Below are positions 17,519-25,821 of a stretch of 64,000 nucleotides of DNA, piece by piece. Position numbers and translations under genes: made by a program. A model generated the notes under the pieces. It made no database searches and was not told the origin of the DNA. It saw nothing but the letters and a program-made list of their open reading frames with translations. This stretch comes from Promethearchaeia archaeon. GTDB lineage: Archaea > Asgardarchaeota > Lokiarchaeia > Sigyniarchaeales > SOKP01. Numbering within the stretch: the first letter of the stretch is position 1; every line of letters starts with the position of its first letter. The DNA lies in the NCBI GenBank assembly GCA_029856155.1, contig JAHQWL010000023.1:62001-126000 (forward strand), in the 5' to 3' direction.

Positions 17519-17968
17519 ATAACTGAATTTCCTGATAAAAAAGGCAAATATTTTTTTGGCTCAGTAAAGGTTGGGGAACGCGGTCAAATTGTTATTCCTC
17601 TTAAAGCTAGAGAAGTTTTTGGAATTGAAGCTAAAGATAATGTATATATTTTTGGTGAATTAAATAAGGGTTTAGGTTTAACTAAAAATGTGGAAATTGT
17701 TAGTAAAGAGTTAAAAAAACACGAATACTATTTTGGTGCTGCTAAAGTTGGTGAAAGGGGTCAGATTGTTATTCCCCAGGAAGCTCGAGAGATCTTTAAA
17801 ATAAACTCTGGAGATCTTATTCTTGTATTTGGAGATATTAAAAAAGGGCTTGGCTTTACTAAAGCAACTAAATTAAAAAATTTTGCTATCAAGCTGTTTC
17901 AAGCATTTGGAGATGGTTTTGAGGATATTCAGGATAATAATAAAGGTGATTTAAATGAAGAAGAATAA
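17519..17968 (+). CDS. tandem AbrB/SpoVT-type DNA-binding protein
   Basis: About 149 residues containing two near-identical AbrB swapped-hairpin units (KVGERGQIVIPLKAREVFGI and KVGERGQIVIPQEAREIFKI), then an acidic tail. Such proteins are transition-state-type DNA binders. The gene follows a 14-bp iterated palindrome array and overlaps the next methyltransferase gene by 14 bp. Start: GTG 17510 lies inside the SD AAAAGGTGA; the codon exactly 5 nt after AGGTGA is ATA (17519), the same spacing as the ATG of the neighbouring gene at 17955, so an AUA start is plausible. Confidence 0.8.
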   Translation: MTEFPDKKGKYFFGSVKVGERGQIVIPLKAREVFGIEAKDNVYIFGELNKGLGLTKNVEIVSKELKKHEYYFGAAKVGERGQIVIPQEAREIFKINSGDLILVFGDIKKGLGFTKATKLKNFAIKLFQAFGDGFEDIQDNNKGDLNEEE

Positions 17969-18488
17969 AAAACAATCAAATATAGATTTTAGGTTTATGT
18001 CATTTTTCTTTAAAATTCGTGATAGATTTCACCCGCCTATAGCAAAAATTATAAAGGCTAATATTAAGCAAGGAGAAATTGTTTTAGATTATGGGTGCGG
18101 TTCAGGAAGTTATACAATAGCTGCTGTTGAGATAGTAGAACCAAATGGGAAGATTATTGCTGCAGATATTCATCCATTAGCATTGGAAAAAGTTAGAAAA
18201 AAAGCTGAAAAAAAAGGTTGTACTAATATTGAAACCATTCAAACAGATTGCGCTACTGGATTAGATAATGAATATATTGATAAAGTAATTTGTTTTGATG
18301 TATTTCATGACATCCCTCATAAAAATGATATATTAAAAGAATTTCATCGAGTTTTAAAATCAAAATCAATACTTTCTTTTGATGATCATCATATGAATGA
18401 AGATGAGATAATAGATTCCATCACTTCCAAAGGGCTCTTTAAATTGGCTGAAAAGAAGGATCAACAATATAACTTTATTAAAATCTAG
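17955..18488 (+). CDS. class I SAM-dependent methyltransferase
   Basis: A 177-residue methyltransferase: motif I VLDYGCGSGSYT (~44-55), ADIHP acidic loop, DKVICFDVFHDI and FHRVLKSKSIL. Substrate unknown. The ATG is 5 nt after AGGTGA and lies inside the end of the AbrB gene (14-bp overlap), which implies translational coupling. A second methyltransferase follows directly. Confidence 0.8.
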   Translation: MKKNKKQSNIDFRFMSFFFKIRDRFHPPIAKIIKANIKQGEIVLDYGCGSGSYTIAAVEIVEPNGKIIAADIHPLALEKVRKKAEKKGCTNIETIQTDCATGLDNEYIDKVICFDVFHDIPHKNDILKEFHRVLKSKSILSFDDHHMNEDEIIDSITSKGLFKLAEKKDQQYNFIKI

Positions 18489-18500
18489 GTGGAAACAAGG

Positions 18501-19271
18501 ATGGAAGATAAACCTAAATATGGATGGTATGTGAAGGATCTAATTATTGGATTCACTATCATAGGATTAATAGGATTATCTGCTTTTATTTACGGATTTT
18601 TAATAGACGGTATAGCGCAAATAATTCTAATAATTTCAGGAGTAGCTGTTGTTTTGGTATTTTTATGGCCAGGTATCGGAATGATAGTATTGAATCTATT
18701 TTTATTGCGAAAAATACCAAAAATAGATTTAATTGCTAGAATGAAAGCATTAGATAAAATAAGTAATCCACAGATTTTAGATGTTGGATGTGGAACTGGA
18801 AGAACAGCAATTAAGATTGCTAAGGCATTAAAAAATGGAGGACATTTATTTGGAATTGATATTTATTCGAAAATGGCAATTTCAGGAAATAGTTTAGATA
18901 CCGTACAAAATAATGCTATAGTTGAAAAAGTAGAAGAAAGAACTACGTTTAAAAATGGTTCTGCTATAGACATCCCTTTTGAAAACAATAGTTTCGATAT
19001 CGTTATTGTTTCTTCAGTACTCCATGAAGTACATGATCAAAACGGTCAAGATAAAGCAATGAAAGAGCTTTATCGAGTTTTAAAACCGGGTGGATATCTT
19101 TACTTGAGTGAATGGAACCGAACATCATGGCAATTAATAGCATTTAGTGGCTTGTGTTGCTTTGTTTTTAAGCATAAAGATTACTGGGAGAAATTACTCA
19201 AAGAAAATAAATTTAAGAATATAATATATGAGAACATCACAGGCTTTGGAATTTTTACCGCAAGAAAATAA
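18501..19271 (+). CDS. membrane-anchored SAM-dependent methyltransferase
   Basis: About 256 residues. Two hydrophobic segments (~10-65) anchor a class I methyltransferase domain with motif I ILDVGCGTGRT (~90-100), FDIVIVSSVLHEV and YRVLKPGGYL. It would methylate something at or in the membrane; the substrate is unknown. Start: GTG 18489 lies in AGGTGG, so ATG 18501 is preferred. It completes an AbrB-MT-MT operon and ends 8 bp from the convergent methyltransferase at 19280. Confidence 0.8.
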   Translation: MEDKPKYGWYVKDLIIGFTIIGLIGLSAFIYGFLIDGIAQIILIISGVAVVLVFLWPGIGMIVLNLFLLRKIPKIDLIARMKALDKISNPQILDVGCGTGRTAIKIAKALKNGGHLFGIDIYSKMAISGNSLDTVQNNAIVEKVEERTTFKNGSAIDIPFENNSFDIVIVSSVLHEVHDQNGQDKAMKELYRVLKPGGYLYLSEWNRTSWQLIAFSGLCCFVFKHKDYWEKLLKENKFKNIIYENITGFGIFTARK

Positions 19272-19279
19272 ATTTTTTT

Positions 19280-19822
19280 TTATTCTATTTTTTTATATTT
19301 AAAAATAATACCTTCTTCAATCCAACTCCAATGTAACATTGGTCGTCTAAATTCTCCTTCAAATTCAAAACTAGATTTTTTTATCTGTTCTTGGACTTTA
19401 TTTAATTCAATTCCATAAGAACCTATATGAGTAGCATGATAAGATAAAAATCCGGATTTATCTTTTAAAACTCGATGTATTTCATTTAATAATTTGATTC
19501 TATCGTCTTTATCGAGTAAATGATACACATCATACATTAACACAACGTCTATAAAATTGTTCTTCAATGGAATCGATATTTTTTTCGAAGTCTTTATGAT
19601 TTCGATATTCTTAATATTTTGAGACTTAATTTCAATAGATAATTCCTCTAAATGATCTTCATCGTAATCAAGAGCATAAATTTTACCAGTATTTCCTATA
19701 ATTCGCGAAGCAATTATTGAATATACTCCTGTTCCACATCCAAAATCTAAGATTTTTTGTCCACTTTTAATTCCAAATTCTCTAAGTATACTTTCTCCCT
19801 TTGAATTTAACCATTCTTCCAT
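19280..19822 (-). CDS. class I SAM-dependent methyltransferase
   Basis: A 180-residue methyltransferase: motif I ILDFGCGTGVYS (~24-35), ALDYDED loop, FIDVVLMYDVYHLL (~88) and HRVLKDKSGF. It is related in size and motifs to the one at 17955. It stands alone on the minus strand, downstream of the roadblock-TrmB gene by 90 bp, and might be the last gene of the actin operon. Substrate unknown. Confidence 0.8.
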   Translation of the reverse strand: MEEWLNSKGESILREFGIKSGQKILDFGCGTGVYSIIASRIIGNTGKIYALDYDEDHLEELSIEIKSQNIKNIEIIKTSKKISIPLKNNFIDVVLMYDVYHLLDKDDRIKLLNEIHRVLKDKSGFLSYHATHIGSYGIELNKVQEQIKKSSFEFEGEFRRPMLHWSWIEEGIIFKYKKIE

Positions 19823-19912
19823 GTTTATTTCTAATCTTTATTATTTATTAAAATAAAGGATATGAAAAATTTCTATAAAAAGAAAGAATTGTGAAAAATA
19901 TAAAAATAACCT

Positions 19913-21163
19913 TTAAAGTTTTAAGATAATACTCAATAATATTGGAAATTGTTCTTCAGAACCCCAAACGACATAGATTTTATTTTGAATAGGAACAGCT
20001 ACATGCCTAGCCGCCACAATCCAATCCAACCCAACATTATTTCCAGTCTCGGTTTCTTCTTTAAATTTAAAATACATTGTCATTCCTAAATAATCTTGAA
20101 TTTTTGTATCCTCAATTTTAATATCTTCTAGATCTGGAATCGTAAATTCTTTAATATCAAGATCAGGTTGTATCGGTTCTCTCATTTTTTCTGAAGAAAG
20201 CTGTAATGCTGCTCTGATGATAACTTCTTCCTTTATTTTTTTATTATATTCAAAAATAATGAGACCACAATCCTTTTCTTTTCCTACTATTCCAAGGGAG
20301 TTAAAGTCAAATGATTTTTCGCTATATAATTGAAAATCTTTCTTTATTTCTGAGATATCTATCCATCCATTCTCAAGAGTTTCACCCATTATATATCGAA
20401 AACTCTTTAAAATCTTTAATTCCTCTTCTTTTTGTTGAATTCTTTCATCAAATATGCTTGTTAAGGGTCTTGCTACAAAATATTGTGCACTTTTTGGCAA
20501 TAATGGCAATTTAATTATCCATTCTTTACTAATTAAGCGATCAATAATACGATATATAGTTGTTCTTTTAATAGATAAATCTTCATCTAACTCACCTACT
20601 TTTGCCCCTTCATTCCCCTTTCTTAGCAATGTTAAATATACTTTTGCTTCTTCAATACTCAATCCAAATTTAAGTAATCCAAGTTCTTGCAAATTATTAG
20701 TATCATCAAGAAGTATTCTTGGAGTAGCCCATTTTAATTCTTCTACTTTTCCTAATTGGGTATCTAAATCCATATATGGCTTTTTTGTACTTAATTCACT
20801 TAAAGTTCGAGATGCTTCCATCATTCCAAGTCGCATCAATCCATCAGGAGCAATCTTACAAATAATTTTCCTCTCATCGTCTTTAAACCCTAAAATTCCT
20901 CCTTTTTTAATAGGATCTATCCCTACCAATCTTTCAGGAGTACACTGAATTATTAAATATTTTATATCTGAAATTGTAAGAGAAGTATGTTTCATTGATT
21001 TCCAAACTGAATTAATTTCATTAATATCACCACTAATATTCCAATTCTTTGTTGAATATTCTATTTCGTTTTCTCCTTTAATTATTGCTGCTGATATTGT
21101 TTTCGATTCAGACTTTATTAAATTCTTTAGAGCATGCTTTACTTTTTCCATATGTAGAATCAT
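19913..21163 (-). CDS. roadblock/LC7-like domain fused to a TrmB-type regulator
   Basis: This 416-residue protein has three parts. Residues ~1-125 show the profilin/roadblock-like alternation of strands and helices (AAIIKGENEIEY, LIIQCTPERLVGI, GILGFKDDERKIICKIAPD); this assignment is by pattern only. Residues ~155-235 are a TrmB winged helix (FGLSIEEAKVYLTLLRKG, RTTIYRIIDRLISKEWI). Residues ~255-416 are the effector domain shared with the TrmB paralog at 12508-13419. Roadblock proteins in eukaryotes and Asgards work with small GTPases or motors, so this could couple such a signal to transcription. It is 36 bp downstream of a 65-residue gene and ~270 bp downstream of actin on the same strand. 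ATG 21151 is an alternative start. Confidence 0.7.
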   Translation of the reverse strand: MILHMEKVKHALKNLIKSESKTISAAIIKGENEIEYSTKNWNISGDINEINSVWKSMKHTSLTISDIKYLIIQCTPERLVGIDPIKKGGILGFKDDERKIICKIAPDGLMRLGMMEASRTLSELSTKKPYMDLDTQLGKVEELKWATPRILLDDTNNLQELGLLKFGLSIEEAKVYLTLLRKGNEGAKVGELDEDLSIKRTTIYRIIDRLISKEWIIKLPLLPKSAQYFVARPLTSIFDERIQQKEEELKILKSFRYIMGETLENGWIDISEIKKDFQLYSEKSFDFNSLGIVGKEKDCGLIIFEYNKKIKEEVIIRAALQLSSEKMREPIQPDLDIKEFTIPDLEDIKIEDTKIQDYLGMTMYFKFKEETETGNNVGLDWIVAARHVAVPIQNKIYVVWGSEEQFPILLSIILKL

Positions 21164-21199
21164 TATCTCTTTTTATGTATATTAAAAAAAAAATAAAAA

Positions 21200-21397
21200 T
21201 TATTTTTCTCCAAATTTCTTTTTTATTTCATCTAATACTTTATCATAATAGCTTTTTTCTTTAGATTCTTGAATTTTTGTGAAATATTCCGGCATGATTA
21301 GTCTCTTAGATTCATTTTTTATCTCCTCATCTGTCCAAATTATCCCATCATCCAATATGATACAAGGTATACCATCCAAAAGTTTTATTCGTATCAT
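21200..21397 (-). CDS. small hypothetical protein in the actin operon
   Basis: 65 residues: an N-terminal strand pair (IRIKLLDGIPCIILDDGIIW) and a charged helical C-terminus. ATG 21397 lies 5 nt after AAGTGA, matching the spacing of other genes here; the longer frame overlapping actin is not needed. It sits 35 bp after actin and 36 bp before the roadblock-TrmB gene. No family is recognised; an actin-associated or regulatory role is only suggested by position. Confidence 0.6.
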   Translation of the reverse strand: MIRIKLLDGIPCIILDDGIIWTDEEIKNESKRLIMPEYFTKIQESKEKSYYDKVLDEIKKKFGEK

Positions 21398-21432
21398 TTT
21401 CATCACTTTTAAATATTTTTTGTTGAAACTGT

Positions 21433-22578
21433 TTAAAAGCATCGATGGATAACTTGGGGTCCCATCTCCTTGTATTCTCTTCGAGTAATCCACATTCTAT
21501 GAAATGTTTTTAAGGAACTTAAGATAGATCCTCCTATCCACACAGAATACATTCTTTCTGGAGGAGCGATTATCTTTACATCTATAGATTCAGCAACCTG
21601 TTCTTTTATTTCTCGAGTTAAACGCTCTTTAATTCCGGGAAACATTGTAGAACCGCCTGAAAGGACAATATTACTATAAAGATCTCTGCGTAAATCTACA
21701 TCACATTCAGATATTGCTCCTACCACTTCATCATCTAGAGGAGCTAATTCTTTACCAATCACAGAAGGATTAAATAAGCATTCTGGAGCCAAGAATCTTT
21801 CAATCCCTATTGTGATAGTTTCACCATCAGGAAGCATGAAATTCTTTGCCATACCAGCTACCTTATTTGAAAGTAAAATCTCTTTTTCAGGATCAATAGC
21901 AACATAGCAAAGCTTTTCTTTTATTTCTCTTACAATCTCTTTCTCAGCTGATGTATAAAAGGAATATCCATTTTGACGTAACAATCTCTGTAAATATGTT
22001 GTAACATCCCTTCCAGCAAGATCAATTCTCTGGATTGCATGACTTAAAGCAAATCCTTCAAATATTGGTACTATATGAGCTACTCCATCACCAATATCGA
22101 TTACACATCCTGTTGTTCGACCAGAAGCGTAAAGTGATAATACTGCTTGAGTTGCTATATAAAGCGCCGGAACATTAAATGTTTCGAACATTATTTCTGC
22201 TAGTTTTTCTCGATTTGATCGAGGATTCAATGGAGCTTCAGTTAATAATATTGGGTACTCAGATGGATCAATTCTTAAATCAGTATAAAATGTATAATGC
22301 CAAATTCTTTCCATTGCTGGCCAATCTTCCACAACTCCATGCTCAATAGGAAATTGTAAATTCATTATTCCTTTTAATTCCATCGCTTCTTCACCAATAT
22401 ACCATTCTCGACTATAATCCTTTACATCGGGCATTATGTTTCCATATTTTGGTTTACCAATCACAGTAGGAAACACTGAACGTGGCTGATCTTCTCCTCC
22501 AAATCCATTTTTTGATATTCCGGTCCCATTATCTATAACAATAGCTCTATTATTTCTAAAATCCCCGTTGACTGAAAT
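21433..22578 (-). CDS. eukaryote-like actin (lokiactin)
   Basis: 381 residues from the proposed start, close to eukaryotic actin (375). Phosphate loop 1 VIDNGTG, QAVLSLYASGRTTG and DIGDG (phosphate 2), LAGRDVTTYL, REIKEKLCYVA, VLSGGSTMFPGI (adenosine) and IAPPERMYSVWIGGSIL are all present, as is the actin-type C-terminus. It should polymerise with ATP as cytoskeleton. No ATG, GTG or TTG lies between the upstream TAA and the GTG of VFPTV, 34 codons in. The codon behind the strong SD AGAGGTGG is ATT (22578-22576), so I place the start there; the GTG would delete the first phosphate loop. The actin, 65-residue and roadblock-TrmB genes form an apparent operon. Confidence 0.93.
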   Translation of the reverse strand: MSVNGDFRNNRAIVIDNGTGISKNGFGGEDQPRSVFPTVIGKPKYGNIMPDVKDYSREWYIGEEAMELKGIMNLQFPIEHGVVEDWPAMERIWHYTFYTDLRIDPSEYPILLTEAPLNPRSNREKLAEIMFETFNVPALYIATQAVLSLYASGRTTGCVIDIGDGVAHIVPIFEGFALSHAIQRIDLAGRDVTTYLQRLLRQNGYSFYTSAEKEIVREIKEKLCYVAIDPEKEILLSNKVAGMAKNFMLPDGETITIGIERFLAPECLFNPSVIGKELAPLDDEVVGAISECDVDLRRDLYSNIVLSGGSTMFPGIKERLTREIKEQVAESIDVKIIAPPERMYSVWIGGSILSSLKTFHRMWITRREYKEMGPQVIHRCF

Positions 22579-22912
22579 TTTAAAACCACCTCTTTTTTTG
22601 ATTATAAGAACTGAATTTTATTAAAGGAATCAATAATTAAATAGATAGTAGACTATTTTTCTTGGAAGATATTCCCAGAAATGATCTAATGTTGATTATC
22701 CATAGAATTCATATTTGATTCCTAAATTTAATAAAACTTTTTCTTGTTGTAATGATATTTTAACTAGTATATAAACTTTGTCACATCATCGTGACAAAGT
22801 TGTGCCATTAATATAACAATTTAAAAAAAAATATTTGAAAATTAGTATTATTTGAATTGACGGCTCTATATACCTTATAATGTTTATAGGAATAATTAAA
22901 TTTAAATAAAAA
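22579..22912 (-). other. actin upstream region (334 bp, no gene)
   Basis: No open frame of note on either strand. It contains a likely TATA box (22766-22776, minus strand) and a long inverted repeat, described separately. If that TATA is the actin promoter, the transcript carries a leader of about 160 nt before the AUU start, long for an archaeal mRNA. Confidence 0.5.
22774..22801. promoter_or_regulatory. 11-bp inverted repeat next to the actin TATA box
   Basis: Perfect arms AACTTTGTCAC (22774-22784) and GTGACAAAGTT (22791-22801) with a 6-bp spacer. Read on the minus strand the second arm runs into TTTATATA, the probable TATA element, so the dyad occupies the transcription factor B recognition and upstream region of the actin operon promoter. 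Good candidate operator, possibly for the operon's own TrmB-type regulator. Confidence 0.55.
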
Positions 22913-23977
22913 CTATTTTTTTAGCAGATTTATCAACTTTTTTACTATTAGGTCCCCCATTTCTCTTGTTGTTAGTGTCTTAAAAGTTTTATTCTCAATA
23001 TCTATGGTTCTTCCTTCGTTAAGAGCCTCTTCCACAGATTTTTCAATTAAATTTCCAATTTCTGGAGAATTAAATGATTCCTGCATCATTAATTTTACAC
23101 TTAAAATAGTACCTATTGGATTTGCAATATTTTTACCAGCAATATCAGGAGCCGAACCATGTATAGGTTCATACATAGACACATTTCCTGGATTTATATT
23201 TCCACTAGCGGCCATTCCTAAACTACCAATAAGAAAGGCGCCTTCATCACTAGTAATATCACCGAACATATTGCCTGTAACTACAGTTTCGTAAGAATAG
23301 GGAGCACGAATTAGCCATTGACAAAAAGCATCGATATAGACATCCTCTTTCTCGATATCAGGATAATCATTTCCAATTCTATGAAAGATCGAGCGCCAAA
23401 ATTGACTTGCTTTTATAACATTTGCTTTATCTACAGATGTTATTTTCTTATGGCCATTTTTCTTCGCAAATTCATAAGCATATCGTATAATTCGTTCACA
23501 CCCCTTTTTAGTATAACGCATTACACTTTCTGCAATATCTTCTGATATTTCTCCTATTCCTTTATATATTCCTTCTGTATTTTCTCTAATAATGGTGAAA
23601 TCAATACCTTTTCCTATAAATTCTTCTTTAAGTGGGCATCTATCACGTATATGATCATATAACTTAATTGGTCTTATATTTACATATAGATCTAAATCCT
23701 GTCTTATCTTTAAGATTGCAGATTCAACAACTCCGGGGGGTAAATCAGGAAGTCCAATAGCACCAAATAATAGAGAATCAGAATTTTTAATAATCTCAAA
23801 TGTCTTCTTAGGAAGACTTTCACCACATTTTTTCCATACATTCCCTCCCGCGGGGGCATTTTTAAATTCAAAATCAAAATCAGTATACTCAGAAATTGTC
23901 TTTAGAATCTTTATCCCTTCTTCTACTACTTCTAATCCACATCCATCACCATGAGTGATGGCTATTTTTTTTACCAT
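22913..23977 (-). CDS. leuB: 3-isopropylmalate dehydrogenase
   Basis: A 354-residue decarboxylating beta-hydroxyacid dehydrogenase: substrate-loop region (LLFGAIGLPD), RENTEGIYKG, the catalytic Lys region VDKANVIKAS, and Asp metal ligands in NMFGDITSDEG, with the NAD site at GSAPDIAGKNIANP. Isocitrate dehydrogenase and homologs share these features, but the location behind leuACD makes 3-isopropylmalate the likely substrate in leucine synthesis. Its ATG overlaps the leuD stop (TAATG), preceded by GAGGAA as SD. Confidence 0.9.
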   Translation of the reverse strand: MVKKIAITHGDGCGLEVVEEGIKILKTISEYTDFDFEFKNAPAGGNVWKKCGESLPKKTFEIIKNSDSLLFGAIGLPDLPPGVVESAILKIRQDLDLYVNIRPIKLYDHIRDRCPLKEEFIGKGIDFTIIRENTEGIYKGIGEISEDIAESVMRYTKKGCERIIRYAYEFAKKNGHKKITSVDKANVIKASQFWRSIFHRIGNDYPDIEKEDVYIDAFCQWLIRAPYSYETVVTGNMFGDITSDEGAFLIGSLGMAASGNINPGNVSMYEPIHGSAPDIAGKNIANPIGTILSVKLMMQESFNSPEIGNLIEKSVEEALNEGRTIDIENKTFKTLTTREMGDLIVKKLINLLKK

Positions 23978-24486
23978 TATGATTCCTCTTCTGAATTAGC
24001 AATTTGTTCTTTGGCAAAATTTACGAGCCCTTGAAGTTTAATTATTTTCTGTAAAAAGGCTGGAAACTCACTAAAAGAATAAGATTGGTTAGAAGTTATA
24101 TTTCTTATTGATCCTTTTCCAAAATCAATATCTAACAGATCTCCACTATTAAAAGCATTAGTATCAGGAAACTGAAGAATTGGAAGTCCGATATTAATTG
24201 CATTTCTGAAAAATATTCGTGCAAAACTGGGAGCTATAATTAATTCTATTCCCGAAGCTTTTAATGCGATTGGAGCTTGTTCTCGGCTAGATCCACAACC
24301 GAAATTTGAACCTGAGACGAGAATCGTTGCTTGAAGATCATTTTTATTCTGATGAAACTCAGGATCTAAATCTTCCATACAATGTTTTGCTAAAAATTGA
24401 GGATCTGTATCTACTAAGTATCGAGCAGGAATTATAAAATCGGTATTAATATTTTCTTGAGGATATTTAATTACTTTTCCTTTTAT
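23977..24486 (-). CDS. leuD: 3-isopropylmalate dehydratase small subunit
   Basis: About 169 residues with the aconitase swivel-domain signatures [11 protein letters not shown] and [17 protein letters not shown]. It forms the isopropylmalate isomerase with LeuC. Start: GTG 24495 is inside the SD (AAAAGGTGA), and the codon exactly 5 nt after AGGTGA is ATA (24486-24484), giving a protein that begins (M)KGKVIKYP, as archaeal LeuD proteins do. I regard AUA as the more likely start, GTG as the alternative. It lies between leuC and leuB. Confidence 0.9.
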   Translation of the reverse strand: MKGKVIKYPQENINTDFIIPARYLVDTDPQFLAKHCMEDLDPEFHQNKNDLQATILVSGSNFGCGSSREQAPIALKASGIELIIAPSFARIFFRNAINIGLPILQFPDTNAFNSGDLLDIDFGKGSIRNITSNQSYSFSEFPAFLQKIIKLQGLVNFAKEQIANSEEES

Positions 24487-24512
24487 TTTTTTCACCTTTT
24501 AAATTGAATTTT

Positions 24513-25787
24513 TTATATACTTTCTGGAGATGTAATAAAACCTTTTAAAGCAGAAGATGCAGCAATTACAGGGTTTGATAAATAAACTTCACTTTCCTTA
24601 TGCCCCATCCTTCCCATAAAATTTCTATTTGTCGTTGATATCGCTCTTTCACCAGGAGCAAGGATTCCCATATGTCCTCCTAAACATGGACCACAAGTGG
24701 GTGGAGATACAATCGCTCCCGCTTTAAGAAAAATTTCGATTAATCCTTCTTTAAGAGCATGAAATTGAATATTAGGAGTGCCTGGAATGATAATACATCT
24801 CACACTAGGGTGGATCTTGTTATTTTTCATTATTTTTGCCGCTATCCGTAAATCCTCCAATCGTCCGTTAGTGCAAGAACCAATTACAGCTTGATCAATT
24901 TCAAGATGTAAATTATGTACTTCAGATATAGGTTTTGTATTGCTTGGTGAGTGCGGAAGAGCTATTTGAGGTTCAATTTTAGAACAATCGATCTCAATGC
25001 TGTTATGATAATTCGCATTATGATCATTTTCATAAGTTTTATATTTCGAAATTCCTACATTTTTAAGATATTGTTTTGTAATTTTATCTGGAAAAATGAA
25101 CCCTGTTTTTGCCCCTGCTTCGATAGCCATATTACACATAGTAAAACGGTTTGCCATAGATAAGTTATCAATAATTTCTCCTGTAAACTCCATAACTTTA
25201 TACGTTGCCCCATCAACACCAATTTGACCAATTGTATATAAAATTAAATCTTTTCCTGAAACCCATTTATTCAACTGACCTGAATATATGAATCTTGTGG
25301 TTTTAGGTACTTGAAGCCAACATTTTCCGAGAACCATAGTCACACCTAAATCAGTTGAGCCAACACCAGTAGAGAACGCTCCTAATGCACCATATGTACA
25401 AGTATGAGAATCAGCACCAATAATTAATTCACTCGGAGATACTAGACCTTGTTCAGGAATAAGACAATGTTCAATTCCTACTTTTCCTACCTCAAAATAG
25501 TGTTGAATATGATACTTATTTGCAAAATCTCTCAAAATTTTACACTGTATTGCCGAAGCAATATCTTTATTTGGTGTAAAATGATCTGGTGTCAATATTA
25601 TCTTACTCGGATCAAAAACACTTCTTTCAGTTCCTTCAATAATTTTTTCGAAAACTTCTATAGCTTTTGGTGCAGTTATATCATTACCCAAACATTTATC
25701 AATATTTACTAAAACAAAATCTCCAGCAGAAAGATCCTTTTGATCGCAATGATCTCTTAAGATTTTTTCACTAATTGTTAAAACCAT
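24513..25787 (-). CDS. leuC: 3-isopropylmalate dehydratase large subunit
   Basis: A 424-residue aconitase-family large subunit. Iron-sulfur ligands are seen in GSCTNGR and PPTCGPCLGG; substrate and active-site segments include GADSHTCTYG and the C-terminal TTNRNFMGRMG. With LeuD it isomerises 2- to 3-isopropylmalate. The length fits the archaeal/HACN-like class. It is 34 bp after leuA. Confidence 0.93.
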   Translation of the reverse strand: MVLTISEKILRDHCDQKDLSAGDFVLVNIDKCLGNDITAPKAIEVFEKIIEGTERSVFDPSKIILTPDHFTPNKDIASAIQCKILRDFANKYHIQHYFEVGKVGIEHCLIPEQGLVSPSELIIGADSHTCTYGALGAFSTGVGSTDLGVTMVLGKCWLQVPKTTRFIYSGQLNKWVSGKDLILYTIGQIGVDGATYKVMEFTGEIIDNLSMANRFTMCNMAIEAGAKTGFIFPDKITKQYLKNVGISKYKTYENDHNANYHNSIEIDCSKIEPQIALPHSPSNTKPISEVHNLHLEIDQAVIGSCTNGRLEDLRIAAKIMKNNKIHPSVRCIIIPGTPNIQFHALKEGLIEIFLKAGAIVSPPTCGPCLGGHMGILAPGERAISTTNRNFMGRMGHKESEVYLSNPVIAASSALKGFITSPESI

Positions 25788-25821
25788 AATTCTTAAAATC
25801 TCTATTTTTTATTGAAATTAA

